Shown here one piece after another: positions 35,486-48,056 of a stretch of 64,000 nt of DNA (positions are counted from its first letter, which is position 1; each line of letters starts with the position of its first letter). The notes below the pieces were generated by a model. That model was not told the DNA's origin, did no database searches, and saw only the letters and a program-made list of their open reading frames with translations. Origin of the DNA: JAAYBF01 sp963715445 (GTDB lineage: Bacteria; Actinomycetota; Thermoleophilia; Solirubrobacterales; Thermoleophilaceae). The position numbers were made by a program, and so were the translations under genes. Where the stretch lies: positions 1,178,001 through 1,242,000 of the forward strand of contig OY970240.1 in the NCBI GenBank assembly GCA_963715445.1, in the 5' to 3' direction.

Positions 35486-36256
35486 CTACTCGAGCTCGAA
35501 GTCGAGGTCGGTGACCCCGATCGTGATCCGGTCGCCGGAGCGCAGCGGCGCCTGCTCTACCCGGCGGCGATTGACCTTGACCCCGTTGGTCGAGCCGAGG
35601 TCGACCACCCGCCAGCCGGAGCCGTCCTGAACCAGCTCGACATGGCGGCGGGAGACGTTCGCGTCGTCCACGACCACGTCGCAGTCGCGGCTGCGGCCGA
35701 CCACGACGCGATCCCCGCCGAGGACCGTTCGGCCGTGGCGGCCGGCTAGCACGGCCCGCACGCCGGGCCTGCGGGCCTGCGGCTCGGGCTCCAGCACCCG
35801 CGCGGCACGATCGGGCGAGTAGACCATCGTGTGGCCGTAGTCGCCCTGCGAGGGAGCGGCGTCGCCGACGTCCTCGACGACCTCGTCCGAGGTGAGCAGC
35901 TGCGCCTGGATGCCGAACTCGCCGAGCGCGAGGCGGTCGTCGGTCATGAGCTCCACAGCGGGCCGGCTCGTCAGGGAGAGACCCTCCGCCCGGGCGTGCT
36001 CGAGCAGGTAGTCGGAAAGCTCCTTGCGAAGCGCCAGCTCGTAGCTGGCGAACTGCTCGCGATCCGCCTCGGAGAGAAAGATCCGATAGTGGTTGGGCAC
36101 GTACACGCGGGACACCGAGGCGGTCTTCGCCTCGGACATCTCCTTCGCCAGCTTGCGCGCCAGCTCGACCGGCTCGACACCGGACTTGAACGCGCGGCTG
36201 AACGCCCCCTCGACGAGGCCGCCCAGCTTGGCTTCGAGATTTCTCAGCACACTCAT
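35486..36256 (-). CDS. fhaA: FhaA-like protein (DUF3662 plus FHA domain)
   Basis: From ATG 36256 the protein has 256 residues. The N-terminal DUF3662 domain (about 1-125) begins SVLRNLEAKLGGLVEGAFSR and includes VYVPNHYRIFLSEADR. A linker follows, then an FHA domain (about 180-256) with RVVVGRSRDCDVVVDD, SRRHVEL and GSTNGVKVNRRRV. FhaA in mycobacteria binds the phosphorylated pseudokinase domain of MviN and so restrains lipid II flipping. No mviN lies in this window. The start was chosen because the DUF3662 core begins there; a longer frame runs into the upstream intergenic gap and kinase gene. Confidence 0.92.
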   Translation of the reverse strand: MSVLRNLEAKLGGLVEGAFSRAFKSGVEPVELARKLAKEMSEAKTASVSRVYVPNHYRIFLSEADREQFASYELALRKELSDYLLEHARAEGLSLTSRPAVELMTDDRLALGEFGIQAQLLTSDEVVEDVGDAAPSQGDYGHTMVYSPDRAARVLEPEPQARRPGVRAVLAGRHGRTVLGGDRVVVGRSRDCDVVVDDANVSRRHVELVQDGSGWRVVDLGSTNGVKVNRRRVEQAPLRSGDRITIGVTDLDFELE

Positions 36257-36269
36257 CGGATCGCGCTCA

Positions 36270-38120
36270 TCAGGGTAGTGCGGCCTCTTGGTCCTCGACG
36301 TCCGCGGGCGGGACGAGCCGCCTTGCCGCAACGGCGAGCAGTGCCGCCAGAACGACCCCGACGAGCATCCCGCGGGCCGCTCCCGGCCCGGTCGTGCCCG
36401 ACAGCAGGTCCCCGCACGCGCCGAGCGTTACGAAGAGGCCTATCGCCCACCCCGTCGCCCCGAGCGCGTCGAGGGCGAGCCACCGCCCCCGGACCACGAG
36501 CGGAAGCGCGACGGCGAAGGCCGCCCAGACCAGCGCCGGCAGCAGCGCGGGGGTGGTCACGAGCGGTGCCAGGGCGTCTCCGGCGGCATCCACGACCGAG
36601 CCCTCCCAGCCGGGGCGCGGGGCCGCGCCGTCTGGTGGGCCGAAGGACAGCGAGTCCCCGGTCAGCACCTCTGCCAGGGCGAGCCACAGGAAGCCCGCGG
36701 CCGCCAGGCCGGCCCGGCGCGTGGCGGTGGCCGCGAAGCTCGCGATCGCGACGAAGAGCGGGGCGAGGGCGATCGTGCCGAGCAGCGGCGCCAGCGCGGG
36801 CGCCGACCAGAGGAGTCCCGCGCGCGGCAGCAGGACGGGGATCGGGAGCAGCGCGGCGGTGAGGACGAGCGCGGTGCCCTCGCGCCCGGCCTCCGGCGAC
36901 GCGAGCCAGGCGCCGACGCCCAGCGCGGCGGCGATCCAGCCGATGCGCGGCAGCAGGGCTACGGCCAGCACCGTCACGGCCGCCGCCGTAATCGTGGAGA
37001 ACGGGGGCGTCGGCCCGAGGCCCTCGAGCGCCGCCAGGACGAGTGCGCCCGCGGCGAGCCCCGCCGCGGAGCGCTCGGCGATGCCTCGAGTCAGAGGAGT
37101 GGCGCGCTCTCCCTCTTCGGTCAACTGCCCGCCGCCCATCCTGGGAAGGAGCCGCGTCGCCCGCGTGTGCGACCTCACCGAGGTGAGCCCGAAGCGCCTG
37201 AGCGTCTCCGGCTCCACCAGGCCGCCCTCCTCGGTGAGCGCGCCCTCGGACTCGCGCAGCACGGTGCGCAGCTCCTCCGGCGAGGGCCGGTAGGCCGGGT
37301 CGGGGTCAAGCGCGGCGTCGATCACCTCGCACAGCGCCGGGGGAAGCTCGGGCCGGCGCGCGCGCAGCGGGGCCAGTGGCTGCCCGACGCGGCGCGCGGT
37401 CGCCGCCGGGCTCGCCGCGCGGACCGGGTTGGTGCCCGTCCACGCCTCGTAGAGGGTCAGCGCGAGCGAGTAGACGTCCGAGGCCGCGGACGCCTGGCGG
37501 CCCTCGGCCTGCTCAGGAGCCATGTAGGCGAGCGTCCCCACCACGTCGCCGGTGGCCGTGAGCGTCTCTCCCGCCGCCAGGCTCGCGATCCCGAAGTCGG
37601 TCAGCTTCGCGAAGCCCGCACCGGCGGCGGGCTCGGCGAGGACCATGACGTTGCCGGGCTTGATGTCGCGGTGGACCACCCCGCGTGCGTGCGCGTGCTC
37701 CAGGGACTCGCACAGGGCTGCCCCGATGCGCGCTATGTCCCGATCGGAGAGAGCGCGCTCGCGCTCCAGCTCCGCCAGCGTCGCGCCGTCGACCAGCTCC
37801 GAGACCAGATAGGCGTCGTGCTCGTCGTGGCCCAGCTCGTAGAGCGCAACGATCCCCGGGTGGTTGAGCCGCGCCGCGGCGAGCGCCTCGCGCTCCACGC
37901 GCGCTCGCTCGGGGTCGTCGCCGTCCCCCGGCACCACCTTGACCGCCACGTCGCGCTGCAGGCGCTCGTCGTGCGCCCGCCAGACCACCCCGAACCCACC
38001 GGACCCGATCCGCTCCTCCAGCCGGTAGCGGCCCAGCACCACGCGGGGCCCTGACGGCCCGCCGAGACGCTCCGTGGGAGCACCCTCGGTCATGCGAAGC
38101 GTGGTTTGCGACCTACTCAT
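36270..38120 (-). CDS. Ser/Thr protein kinase with polytopic membrane C-terminus
   Basis: About 616 residues from ATG 38120; ATG 38093 is an alternative. The kinase domain (about 30-290) has GSGGFGVVWRAHDERL, VAVKVV, HRDIKPGNVMVL, DFGIASLAAG and TLAYMAPEQAEG. From about residue 345 to the end there are some eight to ten hydrophobic helices and no recognisable outer domain. This is unlike PknB and unlike the single-helix kinase at 26534. It heads the fhaA-ddl operon, 13 bases before fhaA. The hydrophobic half may be a sensor or transporter-like module; its fold cannot be named from sequence alone. Confidence 0.88.
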   Translation of the reverse strand: MSRSQTTLRMTEGAPTERLGGPSGPRVVLGRYRLEERIGSGGFGVVWRAHDERLQRDVAVKVVPGDGDDPERARVEREALAAARLNHPGIVALYELGHDEHDAYLVSELVDGATLAELERERALSDRDIARIGAALCESLEHAHARGVVHRDIKPGNVMVLAEPAAGAGFAKLTDFGIASLAAGETLTATGDVVGTLAYMAPEQAEGRQASAASDVYSLALTLYEAWTGTNPVRAASPAATARRVGQPLAPLRARRPELPPALCEVIDAALDPDPAYRPSPEELRTVLRESEGALTEEGGLVEPETLRRFGLTSVRSHTRATRLLPRMGGGQLTEEGERATPLTRGIAERSAAGLAAGALVLAALEGLGPTPPFSTITAAAVTVLAVALLPRIGWIAAALGVGAWLASPEAGREGTALVLTAALLPIPVLLPRAGLLWSAPALAPLLGTIALAPLFVAIASFAATATRRAGLAAAGFLWLALAEVLTGDSLSFGPPDGAAPRPGWEGSVVDAAGDALAPLVTTPALLPALVWAAFAVALPLVVRGRWLALDALGATGWAIGLFVTLGACGDLLSGTTGPGAARGMLVGVVLAALLAVAARRLVPPADVEDQEAALP

Positions 38121-38207
38121 CTGGGTTCTCAATTCGGCCCCTGCGGTGAGGCCCCTGCCGGCTCCGACCGGACACCAAAAAAGAGGACAACCGGTGGAGA
38201 GGTCATA

Positions 38208-38239
38208 CTTCTCGGCTAGTAGGGCCCCTAAGCGAGAAG
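38208..38239. promoter_or_regulatory. imperfect 32-bp dyad in divergent intergenic region
   Basis: CTTCTCG at 38208-38214 and CGAGAAG at 38233-38239 are perfect 7-base inverted arms, and the centre contains the palindrome GGGCCC. The dyad lies between the divergently transcribed kinase operon and the CARDB gene, where an operator would be expected. A further 6-bp stem (GACCCC-AGTC-GGGGTC, 38306-38321) lies just before the CARDB gene start. Either could be a protein site or an RNA hairpin. Confidence 0.35.
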
Positions 38240-38343
38240 CGATTCTGTCCTTGTTCGACGAACCGGACCAGCCAGCAGCCGGCCGTGCTCGCCCGGCCCG
38301 CCTAAGACCCCAGTCGGGGTCATCGACCGACCGCCAAACCCTG

Positions 38344-39327
38344 ATGGTAAGGCGCTCGCTCGCCGCAGGCGCAACCTTCGTCCTGCTGCTCCTCCTGGTG
38401 TTCGGGGTTCGCGGCTGTCTCGACTCGCGCAAGGAGAGCGCGATGCGGGACTACGTCAGCGATGCGGAAGCGCTCGTCGGGGAGTCGAACCAGCAGAGCA
38501 AGGTGCTCTTCGGCCTGCTCGAGGGCTCCGCCGGCACGGGTGAGGTGGAGATCGCCAACGCCCTCAACGGATACCGGGGACAGGCGGCCCAGCTCGTCGA
38601 CCGCGCCCGCGGCCTCGACCCGCCGGGCGAGCTCGAGACCGCGCACGGCTACCTCGTGGAGGTGCTCGACTTCCGCCACGACGGCATCAACGCGATTGCC
38701 GACGAGATCCCGACGGCGATCGCGGGTGACGAGCAGCGAGGCGGTGCCGCCACCAGCCTCGCCTTCAACATGCGCCCCTTCCTGGCCAGCGATCAGATCT
38801 ACCTGCGCCGCTTCCAGCCGCTCACCGAGCGCGCGCTCAAGGACGAGGGCATCTCCCAGAAGGTCACGAACAGCCAGTTCCTTCCGGACGTGACCTGGCT
38901 CCAGCCCTCCGAGGTCGCCAGTCGCGTCAGCCAGCTCGGCGGCGGGGGTGACGGCGAGGCCGCCCCCGGCCTGCACGGCAACGGCGTCGGAACGGTGACC
39001 CTGGCCGACCAGACGCTCACGCCCGGGGGCTCGACCAGCGTCACCGTCTCGGACGATCTCGCCTTCCAGGTGCAGGTCGCCAACCAGGGCGAGAACACCG
39101 AGGTCGACGTGAAGGTCACGGTGACGGTCGGCGACAGCGACCCGATCGAGCTCGAGAAGGTGCTCGACACGATCGCCGCCGGCGAGACGAAGACGGTCGA
39201 CGTGCCCTTGGGGCAGCGCCCGCCCACCGGCGAGCAGGTGCCGGTCCGGGTCGAGGTCGAGGCGGTGCCGGGCGAGGAGAAGACGGACAACAACGTGGCG
39301 GAGTTCAGCGTCATCTTCACGTCGTAG
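38344..39327 (+). CDS. anchored extracytoplasmic protein with CARDB-like domain
   Basis: From ATG 38344 the protein has 327 residues. It has an N-terminal hydrophobic segment (about 5-20) ending in RGCLDS; the Cys context is not a canonical lipobox, so it may be a membrane anchor and not a lipoprotein signal. A helical region (about 30-190) includes KVLFGLLEGSAGTGEVEIA. The C-terminal ~110 residues form a CARDB-type beta-sandwich with LAFQVQVANQGENTEVDVKV and a PVRVEVEAVPGEEKTDNN ending typical of adhesion-related domains. Function unknown. It is divergent from the kinase operon. Confidence 0.75.
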   Translation: MVRRSLAAGATFVLLLLLVFGVRGCLDSRKESAMRDYVSDAEALVGESNQQSKVLFGLLEGSAGTGEVEIANALNGYRGQAAQLVDRARGLDPPGELETAHGYLVEVLDFRHDGINAIADEIPTAIAGDEQRGGAATSLAFNMRPFLASDQIYLRRFQPLTERALKDEGISQKVTNSQFLPDVTWLQPSEVASRVSQLGGGGDGEAAPGLHGNGVGTVTLADQTLTPGGSTSVTVSDDLAFQVQVANQGENTEVDVKVTVTVGDSDPIELEKVLDTIAAGETKTVDVPLGQRPPTGEQVPVRVEVEAVPGEEKTDNNVAEFSVIFTS

Positions 39328-39334
39328 CCGCCGA

Positions 39335-39340
39335 TAGGCT
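39335..39340 (+). promoter_or_regulatory. -10 element TAGGCT before the DUF4446 gene
   Basis: TAGGCT ends seven bases before the GTG at 39348 and there is no SD. It is the same hexamer and spacing as before purM. Confidence 0.45.
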
Positions 39341-39347
39341 GGGGCTG

Positions 39348-39869
39348 GTGGAAGGACTGAGCACGACCGAGGGCCTCGTCGCCCTCATCGCCGGAGGCGT
39401 TGCGCTCGTAGCGCTGGCCCTCTCGATCGTGCTCGCCGTCCGCTTGCGGCGACTGCGGGCCGATCAGCGGACGGTGCTCGGCGATGCCGGTGAGCGCGAC
39501 CTCGTGGAGCAGGCGGCTCGCCTGGAGCGCGCCTTCCTCGAGCTGCGCGACTGGGTCGAGGAGAGCGGTTCGCGGATCGACACCCGGATGGCCGGTGCCG
39601 AGCGGCGCCTCGACGGCTCCGTGACCCACCGCTCGCTGGTGCGCTACGACGCGTACGGCGAGATGTCCGGTCACCAGTCCAGCTCGGTGGCGCTGCTCGA
39701 CTCGACGCAGTCCGGCCTCGTCCTGTCGTCGATCCTCCACCGCGAGAACGCCCGCGTGTACGTCAAGCGGATCGTTCACGGAGAGTCCGATCTCGAGCTC
39801 TCCCCCGAGGAGCGCCAGGCGATCGAAGCCGCCCTCGCGAGCGACGATCCGCAACCGGCGGACGGCTGA
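39348..39869 (+). CDS. DUF4446 membrane protein
   Basis: A 173-residue protein: one membrane helix (about 10-31), a charged coiled region (about 35-85), and a C-terminal DUF4446 core with RYDAYGEMSGHQSSSVALLD and SGLVLSSILHRENARVYVK. The family is widespread in Gram-positive bacteria near the origin, often close to parB, but has no assigned function. Here it is about 12 kb from parB and one base upstream of pheA. Confidence 0.88.
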   Translation: MEGLSTTEGLVALIAGGVALVALALSIVLAVRLRRLRADQRTVLGDAGERDLVEQAARLERAFLELRDWVEESGSRIDTRMAGAERRLDGSVTHRSLVRYDAYGEMSGHQSSSVALLDSTQSGLVLSSILHRENARVYVKRIVHGESDLELSPEERQAIEAALASDDPQPADG

Positions 39870-39870
39870 G

Positions 39871-40728
39871 ATGGCGCCTCAGCGAGTGGCCTACCTCGGC
39901 CCCGCGGGCACTCACACCGACGAGGCGCTGCGCGCATCCGCCCCGGAGCCGGTGGAGCAGGTCCCGATGGCGACCGTGCGCGACGCCGTGATGGCCGTGC
40001 AGCAGGGCGATGTGGAGAAGGCGGTCGTGCCAATCGAGAACTCCCTCGAGGGCGGGGTGGCGGCCACGCTCGACGCGCTGGCCGGGGAGGCGACCGACGT
40101 GCGGATCGTCGCCGAGACCGTGTACCCGATCCACCACCACCTGATCGCCTCTGGCAAGACGGACCTCAGCGCCCTCGAGCGGGTGCTCTCGCACCCCCAG
40201 GCGATCGGCCAGTGCGCCGGCTTCCTGCGCGAGCGGCTGCCCGCGGTGGAGCTGGTGGCGGCCACCTCGACCGCCGAGGCGGTCCGCGCCGTGACCGGCG
40301 CCGACGCCCCCTGGGCCGCGCTGGGCTCGCGGCTCGCGGCGGAGATCTACGGCGGCGAGGTCCTCGTGGAGCGCACGGAGGACCGGGCCGACAACGTGAC
40401 CCGCTTCGTCTGGCTCGCCAGGGCCGAGAGCGCTCCGAGCCGGGTGGAGGGCGAGGCGAAGACCTCAGTCGTCCTCTGGGGGTTCAACGACGAGTCCCCG
40501 GGCGCGCTCGTCTCCGTGCTGCGCGAGTTCTCCGAGCGCGACATCAACCTGACGAAGATCGAGTCGCGCCCCCGCCGCGTTCGCCTCGGCCACTACATGT
40601 TCTTCGCCGATCTCGAAGGGCACGTCGAAGACGAGCCGGTGGCGTCGGCGCTCGCGGCTCTCGGCGAGCGGGTCGAGACCCTGCGCGTGCTGGGCTCCTA
40701 CCCCGTCGCCTTGGCGAACCCCTCCTGA
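39871..40728 (+). CDS. pheA: prephenate dehydratase
   Basis: A 285-residue monofunctional enzyme converting prephenate to phenylpyruvate in phenylalanine synthesis. The catalytic domain (about 5-185) has VAYLGPAGTHTDEAL, VPIENSLEGGVAATLDAL, HPQAIGQCAGFL and NVTRFVWLAR (the catalytic Thr-Arg-Phe). An ACT regulatory domain (about 200-280) has SPGALVSVLREF and LTKIESRPRR, the phenylalanine-binding feedback site. It follows the DUF4446 gene by one base. Confidence 0.95.
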   Translation: MAPQRVAYLGPAGTHTDEALRASAPEPVEQVPMATVRDAVMAVQQGDVEKAVVPIENSLEGGVAATLDALAGEATDVRIVAETVYPIHHHLIASGKTDLSALERVLSHPQAIGQCAGFLRERLPAVELVAATSTAEAVRAVTGADAPWAALGSRLAAEIYGGEVLVERTEDRADNVTRFVWLARAESAPSRVEGEAKTSVVLWGFNDESPGALVSVLREFSERDINLTKIESRPRRVRLGHYMFFADLEGHVEDEPVASALAALGERVETLRVLGSYPVALANPS

Positions 40729-40750
40729 CGGCCGCTACACTCAGCGAACC

Positions 40751-41362
40751 GTGGCGGTGCGCTCTGCAGCGGGATCAGAGGCCAAGGCTGGCGAGGACGA
40801 CCCAGCCCCACCAAGCGCGCCGCCGGACGGCCGGTCCGGTGGGCGCGGAGGATCGTCCGGCCGAGTGCTGGTGCTCAACGCCTCGTACGAGCCGATCAAC
40901 GTGTGCACGGTCCGGCGCGCCGCGGTGCTGCTGCTCAAGGAGCGTGCCGAGCTCCTCGAGCGCGGCGAGTGGGCGCTGCACGCCGAGAACCTCACCCTCC
41001 CGCGCCCGATGGTGATTCGCCTCAAGACCTACGTGCGCGTTCCCCGCGACGCCCATCGGCGCAAGATCACCCGTCGCGCCGTCTTTGCGCGCGATCACTG
41101 GACGTGCCAGTACTGCGGCGACGAGCGCGGCAACCTGACCGTCGACCACGTCATCCCGCGCTCGAAGGGCGGCGGGACCGACTGGGCGAATGTCGTGACC
41201 TGCTGCGCTCCCTGCAACCGGCGCAAGGGAGACCGGCTTCCGCGTCAGGCGAACATGGTCCCCCGCCGTCCGCCGTCCGTGCCCAACTCTACGATCTTCG
41301 TTCGCGTGGCGGTCCCCGTGATCCCACGCGCTTGGGAGCAGTACCTGCCTCACGCGGCCTGA
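40751..41362 (+). CDS. HNH endonuclease domain protein
   Basis: Up to 203 residues. The core starts with RVLVLNASYEPINV and ends in an HNH nuclease with FARDHWTCQYCGDERGNLT, DHVIPRSKGGGTDWANVV and CCAPCNRRKGDR: two CxxC pairs, the catalytic His and the Asn. The GTG at 40751 has a TACACT -10 nine bases upstream. The first ~38 residues are low-complexity and a start at the GTG about 40865 is equally possible. This single-domain family is common in actinobacteria; its physiological role is not established. It does not sit by a restriction or phage gene. Confidence 0.88.
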   Translation: MAVRSAAGSEAKAGEDDPAPPSAPPDGRSGGRGGSSGRVLVLNASYEPINVCTVRRAAVLLLKERAELLERGEWALHAENLTLPRPMVIRLKTYVRVPRDAHRRKITRRAVFARDHWTCQYCGDERGNLTVDHVIPRSKGGGTDWANVVTCCAPCNRRKGDRLPRQANMVPRRPPSVPNSTIFVRVAVPVIPRAWEQYLPHAA

Positions 41363-41364
41363 CC

Positions 41365-41862
41365 ATGGAGTCCAGCACACCCCCCATCCCGCCTCCCTCG
41401 CCGGAGGCACCCCAGACGAGCGTCGAGGTCGTGGAGGAAGCCGTGGAGCAGGCCATCGAGCACGACGGCCTGCGCACGGTGCGCCGCTGGATGGTGGTGC
41501 TCAGCATCTGGGCCCTCGCCGCGTCGGCCCTCGCCGTCTTCGCCTACATGGAGGCGCATGACGCCAGGAGCGCGCAGGACGCCGCGGACAACGCGACCAA
41601 GGCGGACGTTCAGCGCACGCAGGCGAAGCTCGACGACCAGCTCGACGCGATCAGGACCGACATGGAGAAGCTCGCCACGAAGGGCGAGGTCGGGCAGCTC
41701 TCCTCGCGCCTGCGCAAGGTGCAGCGCGACGCGAAGCAGGCGAGCGACGATGCCGCGGCCGCCAGTGACGACGCAGCTGACCTGAAGTCCGATGTCGCGA
41801 CGCTCGAGCGCCAGGTGGACACGCTCGAGACCAAGGTCGACTCGCCCGGCGGCGAGAACTAA
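41365..41862 (+). CDS. small membrane protein with C-terminal coiled coil
   Basis: A 165-residue protein: an acidic Pro-rich N-terminus (about 1-42), one membrane helix (about 44-62), then a long coiled coil (about 65-160) with regular heptads such as KLDDQLDAIRTDMEKLATK and a run of Ala/Asp near 125-140. Topology is most likely N-in with the coil outside. No domain family recognised. The ATG follows the HNH stop by two bases, so the two genes may be co-transcribed. It is possibly a spacer or polarity-type scaffold, but that is a guess. Confidence 0.7.
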   Translation: MESSTPPIPPPSPEAPQTSVEVVEEAVEQAIEHDGLRTVRRWMVVLSIWALAASALAVFAYMEAHDARSAQDAADNATKADVQRTQAKLDDQLDAIRTDMEKLATKGEVGQLSSRLRKVQRDAKQASDDAAAASDDAADLKSDVATLERQVDTLETKVDSPGGEN

Positions 41863-41914
41863 CCCGCCGCCCCGCGCTCACCGCGTCTCCTCGCCGATAG
41901 GCCCTCAGCAACGA

Positions 41915-41942
41915 CGAGGGGCGCCCCGTAGGACGCCCCTCG
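41915..41942. terminator. strong hairpin, probable bidirectional terminator
   Basis: CGAGGGGCG at 41915-41923 and CGCCCCTCG at 41934-41942 are perfect 9-base arms with a 10-base loop. There is no U-tract, which is usual for high-GC genomes. It would end the HNH/coiled-coil unit on the plus strand and the putative small RNA on the minus strand. Confidence 0.6.
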
Positions 41943-42096
41943 CGTTACCTCATGAACCGTCTGGACCGTCCCGGTGGTGTCCTGCGGAAGCTCGCGCTTC
42001 CTGGCCGGCGGGACCATTCCCGGCCTCCACCACCGAGGGTGTCACGGTTGGACTCCGTTAGACCTGGCATCGGTGCTCACCCGGTGAGAGCCTCGT

Positions 42097-42136
42097 TGCG
42101 GTGCTCGCCCGATCAACGATCGGGCTGCGCTCCTCC
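42097..42136. repeat. 40-base palindrome-containing repeat, copy 1 (REP-like)
   Basis: This 40-base sequence occurs again at 61098-61137 with one difference. It contains the perfect hairpin GCCCGATC-AAC-GATCGGGC (42107-42125). Directly next to it, bases 42143-42165 look like a degenerate second half-unit with the same GGGCT-CGCTCCTC core. Intergenic, palindromic and repeated, it resembles REP elements. Confidence 0.6.
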
Positions 42137-42186
42137 GCAATCGATCCGGGCTCCGCTCCTCTGCCCACGGGGTCCAGTGCGCCGGT

Positions 42187-42231
42187 CTAGCGGCCGGACA
42201 CCTCCAGAGTCCCAAAATGTCTGTCACTCAA
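42187..42231 (-). CDS. possible 14-residue leader peptide behind an exceptional SD
   Basis: TTG at 42231 starts MSDRHFGTLEVSGR and stops at TAG 42187-42189. The SD is at 42236-42249 (minus strand AAAGGAGGTGGTCC), which pairs with the 3' end of 16S rRNA over at least 14 bases with one G-U. The spacing from GGAGG to TTG is 10 bases. The frame after the TAG stays open to 42058. A GTG at 42227 gives another frame, so the true translated frame is uncertain. It is much too short to assign by family. Confidence 0.35.
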   Translation of the reverse strand: MSDRHFGTLEVSGR

Positions 42232-42291
42232 CGTTGGACCACCTCCTTTCCCTGGTGAGGAAAAACTAGCAAGAGGCGCCGCTCGACTCGA

Positions 42292-42768
42292 CTACTTCCG
42301 CTTGGCGGTGAAGTCGTCGGGCCGGTGTGTGCAGCTCGGGGGCTGCGGATCGAGGTCGCCGCCCTGGAGACGGCCGTTCGTGACCTTGGTCCCCTTCTTG
42401 TTGGGGCTGCCGCTGAAGCCGAACACGAAACCGGCCACCTTCAGACCGCTCTTGTCGAAGTAGTAGGTCGTCTTGCCGCTGGACGAGCTCAGCTTCTTGA
42501 TCTTGATGGTGCCGGCGAGCTTGCCGGTGACCGGGCTGCCGGGCTTCACGCCATCCTCGCTGAGGCACACCGTCTTCAGGCCGGTGACCTTGATGGAGGT
42601 GACCTTCGCCGCGACACCGGCCTTGTTCGTCTTGATCTTGAAGGAGACCTTTCCGACCGCGGCGCCCTCCTCCTTGAGCTTCACGCTAAAGCTGTTGGTG
42701 GCGGCTGACGCCGGCGCGGCGGCAGTGAGCGCCAAGGCGGCCGCGATGACCAGGATGCGAGTCTTCAT
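42292..42768 (-). CDS. small secreted protein of unknown function
   Basis: From ATG 42768 the protein has 158 residues with a clear signal peptide (MKTRILVIAAALALTAAAPASA, cut after ASA-A). The mature part is beta-rich, Lys/Gly/Ser-rich and regular (FSVKLKEEGAAVGKVSFKIK, GKLAGTIKIKKLSSSSG), ending in a tail with two Cys (CLS, SCTH) that could form a disulphide. A purine-rich AGGGGAAT serves as SD. It is not similar to any family I recognise. It precedes the structured RNA locus on the same strand, so a transcript could run into it. Confidence 0.75.
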   Translation of the reverse strand: MKTRILVIAAALALTAAAPASAATNSFSVKLKEEGAAVGKVSFKIKTNKAGVAAKVTSIKVTGLKTVCLSEDGVKPGSPVTGKLAGTIKIKKLSSSSGKTTYYFDKSGLKVAGFVFGFSGSPNKKGTKVTNGRLQGGDLDPQPPSCTHRPDDFTAKRK

Positions 42769-42862
42769 TGCGATTCCCCTCCCCGGGATGGCTTGCTGCT
42801 TGCTTGACTTTGCTCGAGAACGGAGCCGAGTGGCCCACCGTAGCCGCGAACCGCGGCCTTCG

Positions 42863-45472
<2,610 letters not shown>

Positions 45473-45488
45473 CTAGATCGTCCTCCGG

Positions 45489-47900
<2,412 letters not shown>

Positions 47901-48056
47901 GCGATGCCTTCCGTCGACCCAACATGAGAAGACCCCGGCGCAGCGCGGTTCGAACGCGACGCCGAGGTGCCGATACTCCGACCTTGGATGTTAACAGAGT
48001 AGAGGTCGCGCCGGACGGCTCACGCCTCCAGAAAATCCCTGCAAATGGGCACAAAA

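Larger units (their letters stand above)
41950..42262 (-). ncRNA. putative structured small RNA locus of unknown class
   Basis: This is the main part of the only long stretch here without a normal gene. Read on the minus strand it starts with a 15-nt anti-SD complement, then a 14-codon mini-ORF, a palindromic repeat, and a folded part. The fold has arms 42028-42035 with 41972-41979 (8 bp) enclosing two hairpins: one at 42003-42025 (six-bp outer stem) and one at 41986-42001 (GGAAGC stem, GCGA loop, six bp). A GCGA tetraloop is GNRA only on this strand, which favours minus-strand transcription. Outer arms 42044-42049 and 41955-41960 (6 bp) also pair. A 9-bp hairpin follows at 41915. A second 31-codon ORF (GTG 42045 to 41950) overlaps the fold. 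No known riboswitch or RNA family was recognised. Confidence 0.4.

Noticed and set aside
42042..42227. 61-codon minus-strand frame from GTG 42227 in the RNA locus
   Set aside because: It crosses the palindromic repeat and the start of the fold, has an Arg/Trp-rich composition and no family. GTG 42227 is 14 bases from GGAGG. It was kept only as an alternative to the TTG mini-ORF.
42236..42250. Fragment of a 16S rRNA 3' end on the plus strand (GGACCACCTCCTTTC)
   Set aside because: No other 16S helix 45 or upstream sequence is present, so it is better read as an anti-SD complement on the minus strand.
47930..47990. GTTCGAAC palindrome upstream of gyrB as an SOS (LexA) box
   Set aside because: The actinobacterial SOS box is GAAC-N4-GTTC; here the half-sites are in the opposite arrangement.
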